From contig CAYMTA010000014.1 in the NCBI GenBank assembly GCA_964393275.1, forward strand, positions 1 to 64,000: 64,000 nt of DNA. The letters are read 5' to 3'. Under the pieces are notes generated by a model, which was given only the letters and a program-made list of their open reading frames with translations, did no database searches and was not told the DNA's origin. The position numbers were made by a program, and so were the translations under genes. Positions 22,901 to 28,956 of this stretch are shown piece after piece. Numbering within the stretch: the stretch's first letter is position 1; each line of letters opens with the position of its first letter. Source of the DNA: SLRI01 sp964393275. GTDB lineage: Bacteria; Pseudomonadota; Alphaproteobacteria; Geminicoccales; Geminicoccaceae.

Positions 22901-23598
22901 TCGACGACATTCCGCTGCTCACCATCCGCCGCCGCTTCGCGCGGCCGAGCGCCGACCAGGTCCGGGCCTTCGCCGGGCTGCCCACCGGCTTCGTCGCCGA
23001 CGCGCTCCTCGCGGCGCGGGGCGGCGGGCGGGCGGCCCTCGACGGGCGGGTCAAGCCGATCGCCGAAAGCGGTCCGTTCTGCGGCGTCGTGGTGCCCTGC
23101 GAGGCCGGCCCGGCGGACAACCTCGCCGTCTTCGGCGCCCTCGAGATCGCCGAGCCGGGCGATGTCGTCGTGGCCGCGACCGACTGCTTCGCCGAGGCCG
23201 CGATCATCGGCGACCTCCTGCTCGGCATGCTGCGCAACAAGGGCGCGGTGGCCTTCGTCACCGACGGCTTCGTGCGCGACATCGTCGGCCTCCGGGCGGT
23301 CGGGCTGCCCTGCTACGCCGCCGGTGTCACGCCCAACTCGCCGGCCAAGAGCGGGCCGGGCACGGTCGGCCTGCCCATCCAGGTCGGCGGCGTCGCCGTC
23401 GGGCCGGGCGACATCGCGGTCGGTGACGAGGACGGCGTCGTGGTCGTGCCGCACGCCCTGATCGCCGCCACCATCGACCGGCTGCCCGCCATCAAGGCCG
23501 CCGAGGCGGCCATGGAGGAGCGGGTCAAGGGGGGCTTGAAGCGGCCCGATTTCATGGCGGCGCTGGCCGAATCCGGCCGCATTCGCGAGGTCGACTGA
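22897..23598 (+). CDS. RraA-like family protein (possible 4-hydroxy-4-methyl-2-oxoglutarate-type aldolase or decarboxylase)
   Basis: A 233-residue protein of the RraA/HMG-CHA aldolase family. The family's metal and substrate site is visible as AIIGDLLLGMLRNKGAVAFV and DGFVRDIVGL (Arg-Asp pair), and the exit motif GDEDGVVVVP near the C terminus. Enzymatic members cleave pyruvate from branched 4-hydroxy-2-oxoacids or decarboxylate oxaloacetate; the RNase E inhibitor RraA shares the fold. Linkage by ATGA to a 2-hydroxyacid oxidase favours a metabolic role, perhaps on the oxidase product. It is the last gene before the right repeat array. Confidence 0.82.
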   Translation: MIDDIPLLTIRRRFARPSADQVRAFAGLPTGFVADALLAARGGGRAALDGRVKPIAESGPFCGVVVPCEAGPADNLAVFGALEIAEPGDVVVAATDCFAEAAIIGDLLLGMLRNKGAVAFVTDGFVRDIVGLRAVGLPCYAAGVTPNSPAKSGPGTVGLPIQVGGVAVGPGDIAVGDEDGVVVVPHALIAATIDRLPAIKAAEAAMEERVKGGLKRPDFMAALAESGRIREVD

Positions 23599-23636
23599 AA
23601 GCCTGCCACCTCATCCGTTCCGGCCCCGGTGAACGT

Positions 23637-23731
23637 CGTCAGATAATATTCCTATCACAGGCGAACCGCCGAGGCAAGGGCGGCGTCGGTTCGTTCGGCA
23701 ATTCCGACCCTCGGGTTCGTCCGTCCTGCGG
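23637..23731 (+). repeat. 95-nt conserved tail, inverted copy of 823-917
   Basis: Aligns gap-free, at about 80 percent by eye, to the reverse complement of 823-917. It begins 38 nt after the RraA-like stop codon. On both sides it is the part nearest the island's outermost gene, followed after 51-53 nt by the 21-nt repeats. Confidence 0.85.
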
Positions 23732-23782
23732 CGTGGCCTCCAGCAGGGTCGAAAAAGCCATTCAAGTCAAAGGCCTGGTGGG

Positions 23783-23886
23783 CCCGGGTTCGTTTGTTCG
23801 AGCCCGGGTTCGATCGTCGATTCCTCGGGTTCGAACGTCGATTCCCCGGGTTCATTCGTCGATTCCGTGGGTTCGTTCGTCGCCAA
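23783..23886. repeat. 21-nt tandem repeats (right array)
   Basis: Five units (20 nt, then four of 21 nt) start at 23783, 23803, 23824, 23845 and 23866 with core GGGTTCGWTCGTCGATTC. The unit is the reverse complement of the one at 671-769, consistent with the whole composite element being inverted. Confidence 0.88.
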
Positions 23887-23887
23887 A

Positions 23888-24032
23888 GGGTGCATCCGAT
23901 GCATCAACCCGGGAAAATTGTTGCATCAGATGCAACAACCCGGCGGACGTGTTGCGTATAGCGCAACAACCCGAGGCCGTTTGTTGCACTATACGCAACA
24001 ACCCAAGGACACATGTTGCATCGGATGCAACA
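23888..24032. repeat. Array of five 19-nt palindromes at 31-32-nt spacing (right array)
   Basis: Palindromes start at 23888, 23919, 23950, 23982 and 24014. The copy at 23919-23937 is a perfect TGTTGCATCAGATGCAACA, and that at 23950 has both arms changed together (TGTTGCG...CGCAACA), which keeps the pairing. The first copy has weaker outer arms. Copy number and spacing equal those of 520-665, in mirrored order. Confidence 0.9.
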
Positions 24033-24072
24033 GCGCGGGCCGGCGGGAAGCCGCCAAGGGCAGGAAGAGGTC

Positions 24073-24091
24073 GGGGAGGCACGGCCTCCCC
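24073..24091. terminator. Perfect 8-bp hairpin outside the right array
   Basis: GGGGAGGC, ACG, GCCTCCCC. A T run (CTTTTT) follows only about 20 nt later, so intrinsic termination is uncertain. It stands outside the right array much as the 271-293 hairpin stands outside the left one. Confidence 0.4.
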
Positions 24092-24214
24092 GTCGGCCCC
24101 ACCGGCTTTTTCGGGCGGGGTGGCAGCGTGTCTGGTGGCGTTCGCAACCGGGCGGGCGGATGAATCCGTCGACAAGCCAAATGTTCCTTATCGCCCATTT
24201 GGAGGAGACGAGGC

Positions 24215-24607
24215 ATGGAGAGGCTCACCGGTGGCTGCCTTTGCGGCGACGTCCGCTTCGTGGCGTCGGGCCCCCCCTACCGGGTCGGGATTTGTCACTG
24301 CCTCGACTGCCGCAAGCATCATGGAGCGCTCTTCCAGGCTACCGCGGTGTTCCCCGAGGCCGCGGTGACGATCGAGGGCGAGACACGCGACTATCTCGGG
24401 CGGTTCTTCTGCCCGCGTTGCGGCTCGTCCGTCTTCGCCCGCACCGCCGACGAGATCGAGGTGAGCCTGGGCTGCCTGGATGCTCCCGACCAGCTGATGC
24501 CGACCTACGAAAGCTGGACCGTTCGTCGCGAGTCCTGGTTGCCGCCGTTCCCGCTCACGCGACGATACGAGCGCGATCGCGACGCCACGGGCCGCTTCGA
24601 GCCGTAG
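24215..24607 (+). CDS. GFA family (CENP-V/GFA domain) zinc protein
   Basis: A 130-residue protein of the glutathione-dependent formaldehyde-activating enzyme (Gfa-like) family. The zinc-binding cysteines are complete: GGCLCGDVRF near the N terminus, ICHCLDCRK at about residues 26-34, and FFCPRCGSS at about 64-72. Few family members have a proven activity; GSH-aldehyde adduct handling is usually assumed. Upstream GGAGACGAGGC precedes the ATG at 24215. A decayed partial copy lies at 26194-26345, downstream of the lipoprotein and OsmC genes. Confidence 0.9.
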   Translation: MERLTGGCLCGDVRFVASGPPYRVGICHCLDCRKHHGALFQATAVFPEAAVTIEGETRDYLGRFFCPRCGSSVFARTADEIEVSLGCLDAPDQLMPTYESWTVRRESWLPPFPLTRRYERDRDATGRFEP

Positions 24608-24872
24608 GTCGCGCGACCGGCGCGAAGGCGCCGGGGAGAGGGGGCGCGCGTGGCCTGTCGAAAAGGGACAGGTCGTGCCCCGGGCGGTTTCGCGCGATCG
24701 ATCGATCGAGCGGCGAAGCATCCCTCAATGCATCTCGCGTCGGGTCGATCTCCAGGCGGCGGGTCGCTCATGGTATTCTTGCCTCGTGTGTGGCGGAATC
24801 GACGGATTGCCTGTCCGTCCGCCGGTCTGCCCGGCAAATGCGCTGTTCTGGCCTTCTCGGAGGAGCCCTGCG

Positions 24873-25382
24873 ATGCGACACGGTCATCTCGCCTCGATTG
24901 CCCTGCTGGCGACCTTGCTCGGCGCCTGCGCCGCGCCCGAGGCCGGTCAGCCCGGCCCCAAGCAGACGGCGGGAGCGGCGGTCGGCGCGGTCGGCGGAGC
25001 GGTGCTCGGCGGCCTTGCCGGCAATGCGCTGGGTGGTGGCGGCAAGAATGCGGTCGCGATCGGCGCGGGTGCGGCGCTCGGCGGCATCGCCGGCCTGCTC
25101 GCCGGCTCGGCTGCCGGCGAAAGCCTCGACAAGGCCGACCGGCTCTATGCGGAACGCAGCTGGAACAGCGCCATGACGGCCCCGCTCGGCCAGGAGATCG
25201 TCTGGGACAACCCGAGCACCGGCAATAGCGGCTACTCGGTTGCCAATCGGCAGGGAACGCTGCCGACGACCGGCCAGACCTGCCGCGAATACACGACCAA
25301 GGTGAAGGTCGGCGGCACTTCCGAGACGCTGGTCGGCACCGCCTGCCGCAACCCCGACGGCACCTGGTCCGAGCGCGGCTGA
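24873..25382 (+). CDS. Glycine-zipper outer-membrane lipoprotein (17 kDa surface antigen-like)
   Basis: A 169-residue predicted lipoprotein. The ATG at 24873 follows CGGAGGAG and begins MRHGHLASIALLATLLGAC, a lipoprotein signal with the lipobox Cys at residue 19. Residues 32-78 form a glycine zipper (GAAVGAVGGAVLGGLAGNAL and GAGAALGGIAGLLAGSAAG), a pattern that inserts into or crosses membranes in the Rickettsia 17 kDa antigen family. The C-terminal part carries a small beta domain with conserved CREYTTKVKVGG and CRNPDGTW. A structural envelope role is likely; no partner genes are nearby. Confidence 0.88.
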   Translation: MRHGHLASIALLATLLGACAAPEAGQPGPKQTAGAAVGAVGGAVLGGLAGNALGGGGKNAVAIGAGAALGGIAGLLAGSAAGESLDKADRLYAERSWNSAMTAPLGQEIVWDNPSTGNSGYSVANRQGTLPTTGQTCREYTTKVKVGGTSETLVGTACRNPDGTWSERG

Positions 25383-25414
25383 GCCGCGTCCGGGCGCGCT
25401 TTCAGGACGGGCTC

Positions 25415-25473
25415 CTACCGAATGCGGCTGGCGAAGCGGACGGCTTCCTCGGCGCCGCGGACCAGCGCGCTTG
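25415..25473 (-). pseudogene. trpE 3'-end fragment, copy 3
   Basis: On the minus strand this reads ALVRGAEEAVRFASRIR and a TAG stop, matching the C terminus of the intact TrpE ending at 28957 (ALIRAAEEAVRFASQGR). The bases just past the stop (GGCTCCTACC on plus) match too. Nothing upstream of these 17 or so codons is TrpE. Same orientation as the intact gene and copy 2, but more diverged. Confidence 0.75.
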
Positions 25474-25557
25474 CATCCAGCAAAGGGACATGTCCCTCGT
25501 CGGCCCGAACGTGCGGCTCGATGACGATCGTTGCCGTGCAGGAAGCACCCGAAGGGA

Positions 25558-26085
25558 TTACTGCGCTGCAACCGCCAGGGGTCGTTCGACAACCAGATCG
25601 AGTGTCACCGGCACCGGCTTGTTGATGATGTCGAGCACCGGGCAGTGCGCGTTGACGACGGTCCGCAGCATCTCGAGCTGCTCGTCGCTCGCGGACGACT
25701 CCAGCCGCACGGTGCCGGTGATCTCCTGATAGCCGGCGCGCACATTGTCGTCGACCGCGAAGAACCCCTTCAGGTCGATCGCGCCGGTGAGGCTGACCGA
25801 CACGCTGTCCAGGGGGATTCCCAGCGCCGTCGCGTAGGCTCGATAGGTGATTTCCTGGCAGCTGCCGAGCGCGGCCAGGACGAGCTCCACCGGATTGGGC
25901 CCGGCGTCGGTTCCACCCAGCTCGGATGGCTCGTCCACCACGATCCTGTGCTCGCGGATCGATATCTCGGAGCGCAGTCCCTCCTGCAATGCCGACCGCG
26001 ACCCGAAGGTCACGTTCGCGCGCCCCGGCTCGGCCCTGAACCTGCTCTGCGTCTCGCCGATCAGTTGCCTGAGTGCTTCGCTCAC
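25558..26085 (-). CDS. OsmC family protein (organic hydroperoxide / redox protein)
   Basis: A 175-residue OsmC/Ohr-fold protein. The two redox cysteines are present in LAALGSCQEITYRAYA (about residue 75) and VNAHCPVLDIINK (about residue 140). Members reduce organic hydroperoxides or bind thiols. The start is GTG 26085, with GAGAGGAG 7 nt upstream. It lies between two trpE 3'-end fragments (25415 and 26479), in lower-GC, patchy DNA with the GFA remnant, so it looks like cargo of an insertion. Confidence 0.88.
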   Translation of the reverse strand: MSEALRQLIGETQSRFRAEPGRANVTFGSRSALQEGLRSEISIREHRIVVDEPSELGGTDAGPNPVELVLAALGSCQEITYRAYATALGIPLDSVSVSLTGAIDLKGFFAVDDNVRAGYQEITGTVRLESSASDEQLEMLRTVVNAHCPVLDIINKPVPVTLDLVVERPLAVAAQ

Positions 26086-26193
26086 GCGCTGTCTCCTCTC
26101 TTTTACACGCTTTGCTGCGTATAAATTTCTATTTTCTCATATTGCTCGTAAGACGTTGTGGCTGGCCTTGTCAATGGTCGCTTGCGAGCCTTT

Positions 26194-26345
26194 GCTGCGG
26201 TGACGATCGAGGGCGAGACACGCGGCTACGCCGGACGGATTTTCCGTCCCCGCTGTGGCTCGTCCGTTCTCGCACGCCAGACGATACGAGCGCGATCGTG
26301 ACGCCACGAGCCGCTTCGAGGCATAGGTCGCACAACCGGCGCGAC
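26194..26345 (+). pseudogene. Decayed partial copy of the GFA-family gene
   Basis: Bases 26194-26275 match 24360-24441 of the intact GFA gene (shared block GGTGACGATCGAGGGCGAGA). About 115 nt are then missing, and 26277-26345 match 24558-24623, running past the stop into the 3' flank. The reading frame is broken after the deletion and there is no start. It is a duplicated, deleted remnant. Confidence 0.85.
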
Positions 26346-26415
26346 GGCGGCGCGGCGCGAGGGTCCCGGACGTGCGATGCTCGTCGAGAGGCGACGCGCC
26401 GGCCGTCGGCCCGCT

Positions 26416-26466
26416 AAAGAGTCCTGACCCCGTTTCCTTGGAACGGATCGGAAAAGAGTCCTGACC
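26416..26466. repeat. Direct repeat AAAGAGTCCTGACC flanking a small hairpin
   Basis: The 14-mer occurs at 26416-26429 and 26453-26466. Between them, CCGTTTCC and GGAACGG form a short near-perfect inverted repeat around TT. It lies 12 nt before trpE copy 2 and may mark an insertion footprint. No transposase is present. Confidence 0.6.
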
Positions 26467-26478
26467 TTTTTTTCGCCG

Positions 26479-26556
26479 CTACCTCCCCCGGCTGGCGAAG
26501 CGGACGGCTTCCTCGGAGGCGCGGATCAGGGTCTGGGCCTTGTTGCGGCTTTCCTG
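26479..26556 (-). pseudogene. trpE 3'-end fragment, copy 2
   Basis: This 78-nt segment matches 28957-29034 with 5 mismatches and no gaps, beginning exactly at the trpE stop codon. On the minus strand it reads QESRNKAQTLIRASEEAV and on to a TAG, against QESRNKAQALIRAAEEAV in the intact gene. The match ends sharply at 26556. It forms a direct repeat with the genuine trpE end, enclosing the cytochrome and PQQ dehydrogenase genes. Confidence 0.9.
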
Positions 26557-26615
26557 TCAAGAAGGGAGCTGTACCCCTTCGGATCTCCGGTCACTTGAAT
26601 TCTCGGATAGAATAC

Positions 26616-26975
26616 CTAAAAGGCGCTCTTGCGGGTCGTGACGAAGGCGTAGATCTCGGCGACGTCGCTGGGCGACAGGACGTAGCCGAACGTGGGCATC
26701 TGCGTGCCTTGGCGGCCATTGATCACGATCTCGATGAACTGCTCCTCGGAAAGCTTCGTGGCGAAGAGATCGGGGCCGCGCCCGCCGGAGCTGCCGTGGC
26801 ACAGCACGCAGCGGCCGCGGTAGATCCGGCGACCTTCGTTCACCGCTTTGGCCTGGGCGTCCGTGGCGTCGGCAGCCGGATCCCCGGCGAGCGCGGGCAA
26901 CGTGACCGCCGCGAGCAATCCCGCGGCGGTCACGAGCAGGGAAGGTCCAACAAACCTTCCGTCGATGCGCATCAT
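26616..26975 (-). CDS. Small c-type cytochrome, probable electron acceptor of the PQQ dehydrogenase
   Basis: A 119-residue periplasmic monoheme cytochrome c. Residues 1-30 are a signal peptide ending LPALAG, the heme motif CVLCH is at 56-60, and the distal Met is likely in GTQMPTFG. The ATG at 26975 lies 6 nt after the dehydrogenase stop, so it is in the same transcript. Quinoprotein alcohol dehydrogenases pass electrons to such cytochromes (XoxG or CytcL types), which then feed the terminal oxidase. It is shorter than typical XoxG. Confidence 0.9.
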   Translation of the reverse strand: MMRIDGRFVGPSLLVTAAGLLAAVTLPALAGDPAADATDAQAKAVNEGRRIYRGRCVLCHGSSGGRGPDLFATKLSEEQFIEIVINGRQGTQMPTFGYVLSPSDVAEIYAFVTTRKSAF

Positions 26976-26981
26976 TATCGA

Positions 26982-28736
26982 TTATTGCCTCATGGGCAGC
27001 GCACTCTCGATCACCTGGGTGCTGAAGCGATCGCTGTCGCTGATCGACCCGTCGACCGAGAAAACCCAAAGCATGCCGCCTTTCGGCGAGGAGAAATAGA
27101 AGCTCGGATCGCCGCCTAGACCTGAAAGGACCGCTATATACTGCTTGCCGTCGAGCTCATAGGTGATGGGCGAGGCATTGATGCCGGAACCTGTCTGGAA
27201 CTTCCACAGATCCTCGCCGGTCTTGGCGTCGAGCGCCATGAAGTAGCCGCGCTGGTCACCGGTGAAGACGAGGCCGCTCCGCGTCGCCAGAAGCCCCGCG
27301 AAGAAGGGCAGGGGGCTCGTCGCCTCCCAGACGATCTTCTTGCTCGCCACATCGATGGCCTTGATTGCGCCGGTCAGCGGCTCGCGCCGGTACATCTGGT
27401 AGTCGACACCCGTGAAGACCGCGCCCGGCTCATAGGTGAGCTCGCCGCGTTTCCAGGCCCGCATCTCCATGCCCCAATTATTGGTGGCGATGAAGGCATA
27501 GCCGAGATTGGGGTCGTAGGCGGGTGGGAACCAGTTCGTGCCGCCCTCGAGGCCAGGAACGATGCCGTCCACCTTCTCGCCGTTGCTTTTCGGCTTCTTC
27601 GCCTCGTTGATGGCGGGACTTCCGGTCTTGGGATCGAGGCCCGTCGTCCAGTTGATTCCATCGATGGTCGGGATCGCATAGATAAATTCGCCGGTCGTGC
27701 GATCGAGCACATAGAAAAAGCCGTTGCGATTCGACTGAAGCGCTGCCTTCACCCGCTTGCCGTCGATGGTCACGTCGGCGAGGATCGGTGCATTCACGCC
27801 ATCATAATCCCAGGAGTCGTTCGGCGTGTACTGGAAATGCCATTTTATCTTGCCGTTCGCCGGATCGATTGCGAGAAGCGAATTGGTGAACAGGTTGTCG
27901 CCGGGCCGCAGATCGCCTGCCCATGGCGCCGGGTTGCCCGTGCCCCAAAGGAGGGTGTCGGTCGTTTCGTCATAGGCGCCTGTGAGCCAGGTCGGCCCCC
28001 CGCCGGTCTTCCAGCTATCGTCGTTCGGCCAGGTGTCGCTTCCCGCCTCGCCCGGTGCCGGAATCGTGTAGGTGGTCCATTTCTGCGTCCCGGTCCTGGC
28101 GTCGTAGGCCCTCAGATAGCCGCGCACGCCATACTCGCCGCCCGATATGCCGACGAAGATCGTGTCGCCGACCACCAGCGGGGCGCCGGTGATGGAGATG
28201 CCGTTCTGCCAATTGTCGACCGTTTGCTCCCAGGCGACGGATCCATCGGCGCGATTGAGCGCCACCAGGCGGGCATCGAGCGTGCCGACATAGATCAGGT
28301 CGCCCGCCATGGCGACGCCGCGATTGACCGGACCACAGCACAGAACGGCGGTGAGGCCGGCGTCATATTCTGGCTGATAGGTCCATTCGACCACGCCGGT
28401 GCGGGCATCGACGGCGAAGACGCGCGAGTAGTCGGCCGAGAAATAGAGCATGCCGTCGCGGAATAGCGGTGTCGATTCGAGGCCCCCGAGTTGCCCGCCG
28501 GTCGAAAGCGTCCAGACGGGATGCAGTTCGGCCACATTCTCGGGCGTGATCTGGTCGAGAGGGCTGAAGCGCTGGTTGCCGTAGTCGCGGCCATAAAGGA
28601 TCCATTCGGCGTTGTTCTGATCGGCTTGCAGCAGATCATCGGCGGTGACGGACCCAGCCATCGCCGAAGCCGGTAGCGTCAATGCTGTCAGGGCGAGAAA
28701 GGTTGAGGCAAGCGACGCGCACTTGATGACGTTCAC
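26982..28736 (-). CDS. PQQ-dependent alcohol dehydrogenase, predicted lanthanide-dependent
   Basis: A 584-residue periplasmic quinoprotein with signal peptide (residues 1-28) and an eight-bladed propeller marked by repeated W-motifs. The adjacent-Cys pair C133-C134 that stacks on PQQ is present. Metal ligands E201 and N268 (GTGNPAPW) are kept. The catalytic Asp310 is followed by Tyr311-Asp312; the extra Asp two residues on is the known mark of lanthanide-using XoxF, ExaF and PedH enzymes, where calcium enzymes have Ala or similar. The substrate could be methanol, ethanol or another alcohol. No PQQ synthesis genes are in the window. Its own promoter is at 28819-28846. Confidence 0.92.
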   Translation of the reverse strand: MNVIKCASLASTFLALTALTLPASAMAGSVTADDLLQADQNNAEWILYGRDYGNQRFSPLDQITPENVAELHPVWTLSTGGQLGGLESTPLFRDGMLYFSADYSRVFAVDARTGVVEWTYQPEYDAGLTAVLCCGPVNRGVAMAGDLIYVGTLDARLVALNRADGSVAWEQTVDNWQNGISITGAPLVVGDTIFVGISGGEYGVRGYLRAYDARTGTQKWTTYTIPAPGEAGSDTWPNDDSWKTGGGPTWLTGAYDETTDTLLWGTGNPAPWAGDLRPGDNLFTNSLLAIDPANGKIKWHFQYTPNDSWDYDGVNAPILADVTIDGKRVKAALQSNRNGFFYVLDRTTGEFIYAIPTIDGINWTTGLDPKTGSPAINEAKKPKSNGEKVDGIVPGLEGGTNWFPPAYDPNLGYAFIATNNWGMEMRAWKRGELTYEPGAVFTGVDYQMYRREPLTGAIKAIDVASKKIVWEATSPLPFFAGLLATRSGLVFTGDQRGYFMALDAKTGEDLWKFQTGSGINASPITYELDGKQYIAVLSGLGGDPSFYFSSPKGGMLWVFSVDGSISDSDRFSTQVIESALPMRQ

Positions 28737-28818
28737 GGATCAGACCTCCCCTCGCGCGGCGCTCGGATCGGTCCCCTGCATGAGCGCTACGCGCCATCTT
28801 GGACATTACGAAGCGTTA

Positions 28819-28846
28819 ATTATATATCCGACAAAATGCCTGTCAA
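28819..28846 (-). promoter_or_regulatory. Near-consensus sigma70 promoter of the PQQ dehydrogenase unit
   Basis: Minus strand TTGACA (28841-28846), 16-nt spacer, TATAAT (28819-28824). Both hexamers are consensus. The start would fall near 28812, giving a leader of about 75 nt to the ATG at 28736. The surrounding stretch is far more AT-rich than its neighbours. Confidence 0.75.
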
Positions 28847-28956
28847 TTTCGCGCCGGCTCGAGCGGCCATCCGGTTTGACGCCGGGGCGTGAGGGGTGCC
28901 GGGTGCGGTCGGCACGCCCGGACCGTGCTCCTCGAGCCGTCAGGTGGGACAGGCTC

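Noticed and set aside
24654..24672. Small stem CCTGTC/GACAGG after the GFA gene as a terminator
   Set aside because: Only 6 bp and no T run; too weak to call.
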